From: Eucalyptus grandis | Lineage: Eukaryota; Streptophyta; Magnoliopsida; Myrtales; Myrtaceae | DNA length: 64,000 nucleotides | NCBI RefSeq assembly: GCF_016545825.1 | Contig: NC_052614.1 | Location: 19,982,559 to 20,046,558, forward strand | Direction: 5' to 3' | Shown: piece after piece, positions 49,480 to 62,319 of the stretch | Numbering within the stretch: the first letter of the stretch is position 1 | Layout: each line of letters begins with the position of its first letter | Made by a program: the position numbers and the translations under genes | Notes under the pieces: generated by a model | Seen by the model: the letters and a program-made list of their open reading frames with translations, nothing else | What the model was told of the DNA's origin: nothing | Database searches by the model: none

Positions 49480-50545
49480 ACCAGACCACCTTATTTCGAT
49501 AGAAAGGAATATAGCATATAGAAAAACAAAATGAAGGCATTCCTAAGATCGAAAGATCCTCTGGAATGAAATGTGATATGAAAAGAAATTATTCCTAAAG
49601 CTACATTAGTTTCAGAAAGGGGAAAAGAAGTTGCAGATGCTGGCGAGATGACTCAAGAAGAAATAATCAAGAAACAAGCTCTTGATGCTAAAGCAATTTA
49701 CTTCTTATATTGTGCATTATCTCCTACTGAATATAACAGAATATCTTCTTGTGAAACAGCCAAAGAAGTCTGGGATAGACTGCACATTACCTATGAAGGA
49801 ACTGATCGAGTGAAAGAGACAAGGATCAATATATTACTCGGACAGTATGAAGCCTTCAAGATGAAGCCAGGAGAATCTATTATTGACATGTTTAGTCGTT
49901 TTACAGAAATTGTAAATGGTCTATAGTATTAGGGACAACCAATCTTAGGATCCATGAAGGTTAACAAGTTGCTGCGTGGACTCTCCAAAAACTGGAATCA
50001 CATAAAGACTTCAATAAGGGAAACTCAAAGGATCATGACACTTTCTGTAGACGAATTGGTTGGCACACTTCAGTCCTATGAAGTGGAGCAAATCAATGAG
50101 GAAGAAGATCCCAAAGGTAAGAAGTCAATTGCTTTGAGATCTAATGATGATTTTGATGTTACAGATTTTGAAGATGATATGGATGATGAAGAGTTAGCTC
50201 TTATGATAAAGAGATTTAGGAAACTGAACAAAAAGGGAAGAAGATTCATTTGGAAGAAATAAAGCACTCAAAAGTTTCAAAATAAATCAACTAAGGATGA
50301 TGAAGCCAATAAAGATGTGATCTGTTTTGAATGCAAGAAAAATGGACGCATCAGACCTAATTGTTCCGTGTTGAAAAAGAAAAAGAAAGGAAAACCTGAG
50401 AAATACATAAAGGTTCTTAAGGCAGAGACATGGAGTGATACTGAATGCGAAGAAAGTGATGAAGATTATGCCAATATTTGTCTAATGGCAAAATCGGAAT
50501 CGACTCGACTCGAAATAGATACGAGACTCAGACTCGGATAGTGAA
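49480..50545 (+). pseudogene. Gag of the SIRE-type Copia element, with stops
   Basis: It begins RPPYFDRKEYSI, then a stop, then KMKAFLRSKDPLE, the usual SIRE gag start. The UBN2-type gag core follows at 49648-50262 ('AKEVWDRLHITYEGTDRVKE', 'VNKLLRGLSKNW'), interrupted near 49926. The zinc knuckle at about 50322-50365 reads CFECKKNGRIRPNC, with arginine where the metal-binding histidine belongs. The protein would package element RNA. It is not functional in this copy. Confidence 0.88.
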
Positions 50546-51189
50546 ATCGAGGTAAGTAATTTAAAAATCCCTACTAAAGTCTCGAAATACATTGAAGAAC
50601 TTTGTCTTAGTCTCAAAACCTCTCTCAAAAGGATTTCCAAGCTAAAAGGGAGAATTCTACATGAAGCAACATGAAATTTTTTGGAAAAAAAGTTTGAAAA
50701 TTTAGATAAAAATTTTGTTACTTTAAGAGAAAATGCAGACTCTCTTTCAAAAGAAAATACATTTTTGAAAAATGACATTTCAGATATTTCAAAAAGGTTT
50801 TCAATAGGATCTGAGAAGTTGGAAAATATTCTTTCAATACAAAGACCCTACTTTAACAAATCAGGCTTAGGAATGACTTCGAAACTATTCATCTAATTGA
50901 TTTTCCAAAAGTGAAGGAAATAATCAAATAAAGGCCTACAAAAACTTTTTATAGAAATCATTTTCAAAAAGTCTTTGTAAAATCTGTTGGGCGAAGTGCT
51001 CTCAAATGTTCTAAGTGCAATGACTCATAACACTTTGAGAAAGAATGTCCTAGTTTGGAGACACGTTAAAAGGGAATGGGTAAAGACTGCTTTTTGCATT
51101 AACTCCTCTGGACCCAAGAAAATGTGGGTACAAAAAAAAAACTTGAGTTTCTTTTTTAATTGCAGGTCACGATTAAGAAAAAAAGTTAG

Positions 51190-54100
51190 ATGATATTTGG
51201 ATAGTGGCTGTTCAAGGCATATGACTAGAGATTCAAGCTGTTTTATAAAACTTGTGCAAATACATGGTGGAAAAGTCTCTTTTGGTGGAAACAATAAATG
51301 AAGAATTGTTGGATGTGGTACTGTAAAAATTGGAAGTCTCACAATCAACAATGTTTCCTTGGTGGAATGACTTAATTACAATTTGCTCAGTATTAGACAA
51401 TTGTGCGACACTGGATTCAAAATCAATTTTCAAGAAGGAATATGTTCGGGAACAAGCAAAGATCTTTCACAATCTTTTACTAGACGAAGACATGGGAACA
51501 TCTATCCTCTAGATATAAAACCAGAGAAATCTCTATGTCTAATTTCAATTCAAGATGAAGCAAATCTTTGGCATCGAAAGCTTGGCCATGTCAACATGAA
51601 GCAGATTGCCAAGATCTCTTCTAAGAACCTTGTTCGAGGGCTGCCTAACCTAAAGTTTCAAAAATTTGATTTATGCACACCATGTATTGGGAAAGCAGGT
51701 TAGAAGTTCTTTTAAATCAATAAATCAGGTTTCTACTAATCGACATTTTGCAACTTCTGCATATAGGCGGAAAGAGATATTGTCTAATAATTGTGGATGA
51801 TTATTCATGATTCACTTGGGTTTACTTTCTGTCAAGTAAGTCTGAAACATTTTCTTACTTTTCAAAATTTGCTAAGAAAGTTCAGAACGAGAAAATATAT
51901 GTTATTTCAAGCATATGGACAGACCATGGAGGTGAGTTTGTAAAACAAGACTTTGCAAAATTTAGTGATGAATCTGGTTTTCAACATGTTTTCTCCTCTC
52001 TATACATACCAGAACAGAATGGAGTTGTGGAAAGAAAGAATAGATCTTTGTAGGAGATGGCAAGAACTCTTTTAATAGAAAGTAATATTTCCTCTCATTT
52101 TTGGGCTGGAGCAGCTTCTACAACATGTTATATTATTAACAGAGTCTTTCTAAGGCCAATTCTGGGGAAAACTCCTTATAAGTTATTCAAAAGGAAAGAA
52201 GCCAATTGTTTCTTACTTTCATGTAATTGATTGCAAATGTTTTATTTTGAAAAATGTAAATGATCGAATTGGTAAGTTTGAAGAAAAATCATATGAATGA
52301 ATCTTCCTTGGATATTCAACCACCAGCAAAGCTTACAGAGTATTCAACAAAAAGACCCAGTTTGTAGAAGAATCTACAAATGTCAAATTCCAAGATTCTT
52401 TGCAAAATCAACTGATTCAAACTCATTCTAAAGAATTTGAATCTGCTCCAATCTTTACAAAGTCTACCTCCCTTGAAGCAGCTCAGACCTCTGAAAATCA
52501 ACAATGAACGGAAGCTGAAAAATCAACTGAAGAAGAAGATCAACAAACTGTCAGACTAACAAGCAACTGGAAGTACAAGTCCAGTCATCCCAAAGAACTC
52601 ATCATTGGTAACATTGATGAAGGGATTCGCACAAGATCCAAAATGCAAGAAGAGTCTAGCGCCATGACATTTATTTCTGAAATAGAACCCAAAAGTATAG
52701 AAGAAGTTTTAGCTGACGAAAACTGGATTGAAGCAATGCAATAAGAACTCAGACAGTTCAGCATTAATGATGTATGAGAATTAACTCCTAAACTAAAAGG
52801 TAAATCCATTATTGGAGCTAAATGAGTTTTCAAGAACAAGTTGGACAAAAAAGGAAAAGTGATCAAGAATAAAGCAAGACTTGTGGCCAAATGATATACA
52901 CAAGAAGAAGGGATATATTATGATGAAACCTATGCATCGGTAGCCAAGGTTAGAAGCAATTAGATTATTACTTGCTTTTGCCTGTTATAAAAATTTCAAG
53001 TTATTCCTATGGACGTCAAGAGTGTATTTCTAAATGGATTTATCTAAGAAGAAGTCTATGTGGAACAACTTCTTGGATTTGAAGATCTAAAGAGACCAGA
53101 CTTAGTATTCAGACTGAAAAAGGCTCTATATAGATTAAAGCAAGCACCTCGAGCTTCGTATGACAAGTTAGGTAATTTTTTAATGCAAAATGGTTTTGTC
53201 AAAGGAAAAATGGACACTACCTTGTTCATTAAAAGGGAAGGTAAAAACTTTCTACATGTTCAAATTTATGTTGATGATATAATATTTGGGTCACCTAATG
53301 AAAACCTGTGCAAGCAGTTTTCTAAGTCTATGTAGGATGAATTTGAGATGAGCATGATGAGTGAATTATCCTTCTTTCTCAGATTACAAGTGAAACAATT
53401 GAAAGAATGAATTTTTATTCACCAAGAAACATATGCGAAAGAACTTGCTAAAAAGTTCGGATTGAAGAATTGCAAAAAGAATGAGGTACCAATGTCTAGT
53501 TCTTCGAAGCTGGATAAAGATGAAGGAAGAAAGAAAGTTGATCAGAAGATTTATAGGAGTATTATTGGTTCACTTGTTTATCTTACTGCTTCTAGACCTA
53601 ACATTTTGTTTAGTGTTTGCATTTGTGCTAAATTTCAATTTGATCCAAAAGAGTCTCATCTAAGTGCCGCAAAACGCATCATCAAATACATTGCAACTAC
53701 AAATTTAGGTCTGTGGTATCCCAAAAAAGAAAAATTTACCCTCCTTGGATATTCAGACGCAAATTTAGCATGTTGCAGAGTTGATAGAAAGAGTACATTC
53801 GGTACATGCCAATTGCTGGGAAACAAGATAGTATCTTGATTCTCAAGAAAGCAAAGCATTATAGCTCTTTCAATAGCTGAAGCAGATTATGTGGCTCTTG
53901 GAAGTTGATGCTCTAAAATCTTATGGATAAAATAACAACTAAGAGACTTTGGAATCGAAGACTCATGCACCGAGATCAAATGTGATAATACCAGTACAAT
54001 CAATCTAACAAAGAATCCAATTCTTCATTCAAGAGCAAAGCACATAGAGATTCGACATCACTTTATTAGAGATCATGTTCAAAGTGGAGAAGTTATGATT

Positions 54101-54212
54101 CAATTAATTGATTCAAAGAATCAACTGGTGAACATATTTACAAAGCCACTGGAAAAAAGCCTATTTGAGTCTATTCACACCAGATTGAACATTACATCTA
54201 TTATCTATTAAA
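51190..54212 (+). pseudogene. Pol of the SIRE-type Copia element (PR, IN, RT, RNase H), with many stops
   Basis: In order: the protease motif YLDSGCSRHMTRD near 51194 (preceded by TGA where Trp is expected); pre-integrase 'LWHRKLGHVNMKQIAKIS' near 51567; and the integrase core near 51770-52150 (VDDYS, TDHGGEF, 'YIPEQNGVVERKNR'). RT runs from about 52720-53330 (ARLVAK, '[20 protein letters not shown]', and an intact YVDD in IYVDDIIFG). RNase H runs from 53540 to 54170 ('GSLVYLTASRPNI', 'LLGYSDANLACCRVDRKS', 'LHSRAKHIEIRHHFIRD'). At least a dozen in-frame stops scatter through it, so no full polyprotein can be made. Confidence 0.92.
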
Positions 54213-54648
54213 GTCTGAAGGAGCTTAGACTTAGAAGTAAAGTTTGAAGGTGTTTAAACTCAGAAGACCAAGAGTTACGACTATAAGTTATTTCTATTCC
54301 AAAAGTATTTTAAACTTGAAAATGTACGATTACTTATTAATTGCTAATTGGTTGAAATTATCTTTCTAAGTTTTTTCTCTTTCAAAAATGCAGTTATCAA
54401 TTTTGAAAAGATAGTTATTTTCAAAAAAGAAGTTATTCTTTTTCGAAATGGTATTTTTATTTTTCATTTTACGATGTTTCGTTTACCTCGCTTCACTTGC
54501 TTTATATACTGCCAAGATTCGTCTTCTTCGTTTTTACACTGAAACCCTAGAATACAAAATTTCCACTTGCTTTCACTTTCACTCTCAATTTGTCCAAAAG
54601 TTTTCACATTTTTCGAGCAGGTTTGTGAATTTCTCTCTTGATGTGACA

Positions 54649-56690
54649 ATGTCTTCGAGAAAGTCTTCAAGGATTGTAAGCAGGGGACCACGACATATGC
54701 CTGAGAGTCCTATGCATTTCGACTTGACTGAGAAAGAAGATTCTTCTCCACCACTACGTCCGAGTTAGCAATAGCCTTCTCAGCAACGTTAGTCTTCTCC
54801 ACCGACTCAACCAAACGAAGAATTTATAGAAGGGGCCGAACCTGTAAGAATGCTAACTCCCAAGGTTGCTTACAAACTTTACTCTAATTTGAAGAAAGGA
54901 GGAACACCAATGTCTTTGATCAATGAATTTTTAAGAGATAGAGGATACAAGAATGAAACCTTGTTCTTGTGGGAGTTGGGGAGGTTAGGAGTTGTAGACT
55001 GAGGGATGGTTGAAAGAACGTTTGCAAATTTTTCCGAGTGATCCATTCTATGGCACTGCAAATCAACCACAAGGATTGGACGATAATGAACGGATGTTTA
55101 TCCATTTTCAGCTCAGAACAAGTGTTGCTACAAATGTTGTTAGTGACGATTAAAATCTTTTCAGATCGAAGAATCACTAGAAAGCTTATTCAAACCTAAT
55201 GAAGAGAGGGGTTATGAACCCTAGGAGTGTTGACTTTGATTTCCTTGATTCGGTAAAAGTCAATCTGCGAGAGAAGCTTGCTCTACTGCAATTGGAGCGC
55301 TTTTGTTCTGAATCCACTGTTGCTTATTATAAACTCACTGTCTACTTTTACTCGAACTTATCTTTCTTGGATGCGAATAGTTTCTCTTTCACAGTGAAGG
55401 ACAAACAATTTTTGGTAGATATGGACACTTTGGTTGACATAATTGGGGTGGAAAGAACAAGTTTCCAACCAATTAGTGTGTCTATTGCTCATGCTACTCT
55501 GTCGTTGGTGAAAGATAGGGATGTTAAAAGGAAGATTTCCTACTTAAGGATGAATGCCTCTAACATCTTGCTGGACAGATCGTAATCAACTGCATTCGTC
55601 CAAAGTCGACATCCAAGACTGATGTCTCTCGATCTGAAGCGAAATTGATGTATGCTATCAATGCTAGATTTAAATTCTCTTTGCCTCACACCATCTTGTT
55701 TCATATGTACCAAACATAGTGGTGAAGGATAAGGGACAACTCCCTTATTCTGCTCTTATCACACGTCTCTTTAGACACTTGAAAATTCACATTTCTACAC
55801 CATTATTTTTTACAACCATCGCTCCAATGGTGATTGGTTTTAAAATGGTCACAAAAATGCGTTTGAAAGAGCTGAACAAGGTGTTGAAGCGTATGAAAGA
55901 AAAGTCTCTCGTCAAAGCAAAACAAAACTCTGCTGCAGCGAAAAAGAAAGGTAAGGAGCCCATGGTTGCTCGAGTAAAGAAGAAAATAACTCTCATCTTG
56001 CAAAATGAAGAAGATGAGGATAAAATGACTCTTTCAGCCTTAAGAAACTTAAAGAGTTTTATCAGCTTTCATGAGACAAGAGAAGAGCCATAAGAAGGAA
56101 AAAAAGAGAGAAGAAACAGAGAAGGATAGAGGAAGAAAGAAGAGAAGAGGAAGAAGAAGAAGAAGAAGAAGAAGAGGAGAGAGAATGAGAAAAAGATCAG
56201 GGTCAAGAAGACTCTTTTGAGCCAACTTTGGTTGTCTCCCTGTCTAATAACTCTGAGGTGGAAGAAATTGGAACTTCTGACATGCATCACTCTGAAGCTG
56301 AAGTTGATCGAGAAGCAATCTTACTTACTCCACCGAAGGCAACCAAACAAGGGGAGCTATTGGACCAAAAGGTATTTCTTCACCGATATTTACTAGTGAT
56401 GTAAGTCGTTCTACAACAGACCCAAAGTATGTGTGCCTCTCATTATCCAGAAGTTTCCACTCATAGTCATGGTGGCCAATCTGTTGAAGCTCCATCCATT
56501 CTCAAAATCCCTAGAATCGACTCGGTTGGTCCTAGTGCTGCAACAGCTCAAAAAGCAGACTTTTCGAGAGTGCTAGAAATTTTATTAGATCCAAGGAAGC
56601 AGCAATATGCTATGGGGTATGAGATGCATGATCTCAAGAATGCTTTCATGGCCACTTCATCAAGTGCAGACTACTGTGCAGGGTGAAGAT
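54649..56690 (+). pseudogene. Env-like region of the SIRE-type element
   Basis: A start at 54649 (MSSRKSSRIVSRGPRHMPES) opens a Ser/Pro-rich stretch. It continues through broken frames to 'AYKLYSNLKKGGTPMSLINE', then a 128-codon block at 55199-55585 ('MNPRSVDFDFLDSVKVNLRE'). A lysine-rich and glutamate-rich segment follows (55719-56190), then a block ending near 56686. This matches the position and general make-up of the plant 'putative transposon protein' env-like gene of SIRE/Maximus elements. I saw no clear signal peptide or fusion peptide. Function of such proteins is unknown. Confidence 0.7.
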
Positions 56691-57437
56691 TTTTAGTCAC
56701 TGAAGTAGGGTTTCGAAAGGCTTGAGAAGACAATGCATTCTATGGGAGAATTCGAGCTTGTTCGCCTTCCCAAACAACTTTGATTCTCTCTATTTTCAAC
56801 CAGCTCTTTTTATTTGTTCTCCACTTTTTGTTGTTGACAAAAAGGGGGAGAGGTTTGATGCATATTTGATAACTTTTTTACTATTGGACTTATCTTTTGT
56901 TTGGTTTGGTTGTGATTTGGACTGGTTTGGACTGATGATGCTTGCAAGTAACTTAAGCTATAGCTATGTTATTGATTATGGTAAAGATAGTTGCTTTTAT
57001 AGGACTAACATGTCTTCTATGGTTGCAGAATCACTACTATCATTATCCTAATCTCTACTTATCTTTTATAAGAAATTTTGGTTTGCTTAAGTGTTGTTTC
57101 GTAGGGTAAAGTGTCCATATCTGCGGGAAAGTTTTATCACTATAAAAAATGGGGAGATTGTTAGAGAAAACTTCTCTGTTTTGAAGTTGACAAAACGTTT
57201 CTATCAGTCTAGTCTAAAGACTTGCAGACTCTATCGTCAAGATTTGAAGACCTCTAAACTTAAGATTTAAAATCTACCATCATTGATAGTTTCTAGATCG
57301 ATGAAGAAAAGATTTATCTGATGAAGAAAATTTATCCAGATGCAAGTATATCTTTAAGGATTTTGTTCGTATGATTGAAGAAGATCTCACGGCTGGATAT
57401 AGCATCTCATGATTAATTATTCTTATTGAAATCAATT

Positions 57438-60400
57438 TGTCGCGACCCAATTTTTCAGGTGCCGAACCTAAAGCTAGGTTAATGGATTGCTAAGTTTTTA
57501 AGCTTAGCTCGGGCTCTCCCAAACCCATACCAATTCGCGACTTAAGGTCAATATTTAGCATGCAAATGAATTTTAACTAGGAGTCGCCACTAATCGGTTT
57601 ATAGTAGGTCGATTAGACACCTAAGTAAAATAATGAGAGAATTACTTTACTCCTACGAACCAGAGACTAAGGGTATGGGGACTTGGTTACATTAGATTTC
57701 TCTAATGCCCTTTCGGTACCATTCTTTTTATTTTCAAAAATGTTTTTTGCAGGCAACTGATTTATTTTAACCTAAATTACTATCATGCAAAGCGATCATG
57801 CGGGTGCGCAAATTACCAATTTAACACCTAAGAAAGCAATTAAATAATGCAGAACTTACCTCAAAGCAACGAAAGCATCTGCATTGTTAAATTAAAATCC
57901 ACATCAATAACCCTAGATATGATTTCTAATTAACACGCAATTTCAATTTTTGTTTTCGCATTATTTAATGAAAATCATGCGATGCATGCTAATAATCTAA
58001 TATGACATGGCAGCACGACCTAAACTATATGACATGAAGAAATGCAATAATTAAATGCAATATAAATGACCTAATTCTAATGACATGCAATGCAATGCAA
58101 TGACATACAAAATTATTTCTACTAAAATGACACGCAACACGCAACTTAATATGCAAGCTATATGTCACGTGACATTTATTAAATGACATAGTCTAATGAC
58201 GAGGAAGTTTTAATTAAATGAATCTAGTAATCACTAAATGACGTGTATTTCATGAACCTAAATCTATATGATGTGCACATGATCATTCCTAACAAAAGCG
58301 TGCAATATATTTGGGAGAAATTATCTAAACCTATAATATACAATCCTAACATGCCATGACATGCAAAGAATGCCCTAATTCTACATGACATATGCCTGAT
58401 CTTTTTTATGTTTTTTATTTATTTATAAAATTCGAAATTTAAAATTGCCACGTGATTAAACATGCAACTTAAATTAAAATTGCCACGTGATTAAACATCC
58501 TAAATGAATGCATTTTTTATTTTATATTTTTTCTAAATTCGAAATAAAATCCCTATTCCAGATATGCATGATAACAAGAAATATTTCAAAACAAACTGAA
58601 TCCTAATTTAAATATTTTTTGGATTTTTTCAATGGTTCTCCAAAACAAACAATTATCAAATAAACATTGTATTTAAACTAATCAAGGCATCCAATCATAT
58701 AAATGATTAAAATAATCGAAAAAATAACATGTTGTCTAACAGATCAAATTAACAATTATTCTAACCCTGAATATCACGACAAGAAGTTCAAAATAATTAA
58801 AAATCTAATCCGAAGTCTTACGGATCAAATTAATAATTATATTGATTCAACAATTAAGATACTATCAACAAACCCAAAAATTAATATAATTAAAAAAAAT
58901 GAGCCGACATCTTACGAGTCAAATTAATAATTACAATAATTTTAGGGATAACTCCTACCGATAATGCCTACAATATCCATAAAATAACGCCCAATCCTCT
59001 AAATTACCTAGTAACAAGTAAATTTGATAAAATAAATAAATAAATAAAACTACCTAAGGTAGAGAACCAAAGGGAGGAAGGCAGCACGATGGGTATGGGC
59101 GCAACAACAGTTGCTGATCGGCGCCAAAACTTCAGCGGGGATGACGACGAAGCACGGGTGAAGCGACCAATGCTCAGACACAGGCAAAAGGGGCGCGAGA
59201 TCTGAAAATCACAGTGATTGCGAAGGCGGGTCTAGCTGCAGGAACGGCAGAGAACTCCGGGGCGTGCGTTGCGGGCGTAGGGCTCCAGATCCAGTTCGGG
59301 TGGTCACTCGAAGGGCGGAGAGGTGATCGATCAACAGATCTCGGACCGACGAGTAGAACCCAAACGGCTGCAAGAGTGTGTACGCGTTGGTATGGACGAC
59401 GAGAGAGGTGTCGAGTGAACTTGGGATCAATCGGGATGAGGCGAGGGCTCGGACTTTGGAGGCTGGGCGACGGGCCGCTCCGAACAAAGCGAGTGGATTG
59501 CGGGTCTTTGGCTCCGAGCAATGTGTCGCGATTTAGGCGAGGCCGATTGATGGGGAGCAAGATTCGGTTGTTGGTGCAGGACCGACTAAGGAAGATGTGA
59601 GCGGGGCGTCGAGGCTTGGCCGCAATGGGCTTTGGGTCAGGCAAAGGGCGAAGATGGTCTCGGCGGCAATGAACATTTTGTTAAGAAGTATTTCGACAGG
59701 ATCTTGGGTCGGCGTGGCACGGGGAGGCGTTGGGCGACAACGGGTCATCGAAATTGTGGGTCGGCGCGGCACGAACAAGAATTATGCCATTTCGACGGCG
59801 ATTGGAACTCTTCGGTCTTATGAAGTGGAAAGGATCAATGAAGATGAAGATCCAAAAGGGAGAGCTCGGGCGGATGGGGTACCAAGCCCTAACCAACGCG
59901 GTGGGGCTTCGAGCAAGGTGGCCGCGGCTGGCCTCGGCTTCCGAAAATTTGGGTACCAAAAGCGGCGTCGGCGTGGCAAGACGGCAGCTGCAACGCTTCA
60001 CGGTGGCCGATCGGGATGCTGGCGGAGTGACGGTGGGCGCGGGGTCTTCGCGGATGGAAGTTGCAAGGGGTGCGAGCAAAGGGGGTCGGTGGTTCATCGA
60101 AGAAGAAGCACAGTGTTTTCTCTCTCCTCTGCTGGCCTCCTCACGTCACTTTCCTCTCTGCTTTTCATTGTTGCACTTTTTCTCCTCCCTAAAGCTCGAA
60201 AACTCTCGCTTCTCTTCTCTCTCACGTCACTCTCCTGCTGACTTTTTCCTTTTCTCTGCAGTTTGTCAAGAAAAGAAAAGAGAAAAAGCTCTCTTTTGAC
60301 TAAAGATGGACGAGGAAGAAAGCCTTTTCTTTCTCTTTTTACTTCTCACTTCTTTTTCCCCCTTTCAACGAAGAGAACCCTCGAAAAGCCCCCTTTCTCT

Positions 60401-60895
60401 CACCGTACACGATTGCTTCTATAGGTAAAAATAGGTGATCTTCTTAGAATATTTTATCTCGCTTTTTCAATATACACAAAGATAATCTATAACCTCCCGA
60501 TCACCCAAAATCCTCTTATTTTCCTTATCTCCTTAATATTCCAAACGATCTTATCACCTAAAGACTAAAAATAAGATTGCGACCTAATTCCAAAAACCAC
60601 CATAATATCGCATAAAATCTCAATTTCCCACGAGATAATTAATTTAAAAAATAACGGGCTTGGGCTAATTTACTCCTTTTGCGGGCCTAATCTGGCCTGC
60701 CAAGCTAGAGCTTAGAAATATTAACTCACACCCCTCCACCACCAGTCCTAAAAGATAAAATGCAAATATGCAGACTAAAAATAAATGCATCTAAATTTAT
60801 ATGCTATGCAATTAATATTTTTTTAGGGATAAAATTACCCATAATTTTCTATGCAATAAATAAATGTTCGACTCGTCAAAATTTAGGTATCAGCA
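57438..60895 (+). mobile_element. Probable solo LTR, TGTCGCGACC...GGTATCAGCA (nest level 4)
   Basis: CAATT at 57433-57437 and 60896-60900 is a perfect 5-bp target duplication inside the SIRE 3' LTR. The ends TGTCGCGACCCAATTTTTCA and AAAATTTAGGTATCAGCA have the TG...CA form of an LTR. No gag-pol or internal terminal repeats were seen over 3458 bp, so a long solo LTR of a Ty3/Gypsy-type element is the simplest reading. 57438-59040 is AT-rich with CATGACATGCAA-type words. 59090-60300 is GC-rich with long spurious open frames, and includes a copied fragment of Copia gag. Confidence 0.75.
59800..59862 (+). repeat. Copia gag fragment inside the level-4 LTR
   Basis: The plus-strand translation GTLRSYEVERINEDEDPKG closely matches GTLQSYEVEQINEEEDPKG in the SIRE gag at about 50062-50118. 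The DNA also matches ('tatgaagtgg' and 'atcaatgaagatgaagatcc' against 'tatgaagtgg' and 'atcaatgaggaagaagatcc'). The match ends abruptly on both sides, so it is a small captured piece of about 60 bp, not shared ancestry of the elements. Confidence 0.85.
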
Positions 60896-62319
60896 CAATT
60901 TGAATAATTAAATCTGTTGATTGGTGAAGTATACTTGGAAGATTCTACTTATGGAAACCTAGATCCTGATTGCATGGGCGAGCATGATTGGTGGGCTATC
61001 ATCACATTTCTTAAATAACTCGAGATCTTCTTAATTGATTCTATCCAACGGATAGATTGGAAGAACTCATTTGTAAGGTGCCAATGGTTATAATGGCATG
61101 GAGGAGTATATAAGGAGGACGTTCTAGTTATTCGAGTGTGTGCGTGAAAGAAAATTTTCAAAGTCTAAAGCTCTTAGTTCTTCGCCGTTTCAATTTGTCA
61201 AGCTTAAATTGTACTCAAAAGAGAGATTAAATACTTGTGAGACCTTGAGGAAGTGTAGTAGAGTCTCTACACTGTGGAATCAATGACGTGAGACTGTAAA
61301 ATTTCTTTTGGTTTTTAGTGGAATCCAGCCAATGGGCTGTCAGTGTGGAAGAGTGGACGTAAGCTTGGTGTAAGCCGAACCACTATAAACCTTGTGTTTC
61401 AATTCTCTTTCCCTAAATTCTTTACTTTAATTCATAGTCTTATATAACTGTTTACAATCTTTTATATCTTCAGTCTACTATTTTCATAAAGGTCGAATTA
61501 AGTTGTTAAGTCTGACAAAAACCTCTTTAACACCTATTGACCCCCCCCCTCTCTAGGAGATTTTACTAGCTTTATCAAATTCCTTCTTGAAAAATGTTTT
61601 AGACATCCTCATATATGACATATATTTTATTCAAGATTTTAGGCATTTAAAAAGAAGGAGATTTCAGCTCCGTCATTTGAAAACCGAACCTTTGTTTTTG
61701 CTGGGACTTGTGATCTTTTGGGATTCGCTGGATTTTTATCAACTCTTAGAGTTCGAATTTCAAAATTATTTCTATATAAAAGTTGTTTGTCACATATTTT
61801 AGTTTAACATAGTCAAATTTCAGATCAAATGGACAAGTTTCAGATCTCGAATCAAGCTGGTTTTGGAAAACGTGATTTCTAGAAACGGACCCAGTTTTTA
61901 TATTGGATTGAGCAATTTATTGGGCCTAATCTAAAAGGATCTGGGTTGAGGTGTCTCATAAAAAATGTTTTTTACGTGTCATTTACAACATATTCAAATT
62001 TGAGAATTTTCCGAACTCGTTCAATTAGGTTTCTAGATTTAAACTTGGAGACGCGCGAGTGGACCGTTTCTGCCGGTTAGGATCGATAGTAGTTTGTGAT
62101 TGTTCTTGATACTTTGTTTGCTAGAAATTGGAAATTTGGTGATGTGGTTGACCTGTGATATGCTTAAAAGTTATGCGTGATGATGCGCAGATGGTTGTGC
62201 CATGATTGTGGTTTATTGTTATTGCTTCATATGGCGACTATTGAAAGGGGATGAGATGTGTTGAGAAAACCGAATGGTTGTGAGCAAATAAAGGACTAAG
62301 TGTGTACGATAACAAAACT

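Larger units (their letters stand above)
48420..61577 (+). mobile_element. SIRE/Maximus-type Ty1/Copia retrotransposon (nest level 3), decayed
   Basis: The 5' LTR is 48420-49374 (TGTTGGAG ... TTTATCA). The 3' LTR is 57159-57437 plus 60901-61577, split by the level-4 insertion. AATTT before and AATTC after are a target duplication with one change. The primer-binding site TGGTATCAGAGCC is at 49377-49389, and the purine tract (AAAATGGGGAGAT) ends at 57158. Without the nested piece it is about 9.7 kb, with LTRs of about 955 bp. Gag, protease, integrase, RT and RNase H are in Copia order, followed by about 3 kb that includes an env-like coding region, the hallmark of the SIRE lineage. Many stop codons interrupt gag-pol. 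Confidence 0.92.
57159..61577 (+). repeat. 3' LTR of the SIRE-type element, split by the level-4 insertion
   Basis: The LTR runs 57159-57437 and resumes at 60901 (CAATT is duplicated at 60896-60900), ending TTTATCA at 61577. Together about 956 bp, nearly the same as the 5' LTR. The two are colinear with scattered substitutions and a longer C run near 61541. Confidence 0.9.

Noticed and set aside
59174..60299. Long open frames (156-214 codons) on both strands in the level-4 LTR
   Set aside because: They overlap each other, are driven by GC content, and match nothing I know except the 60-bp gag fragment.
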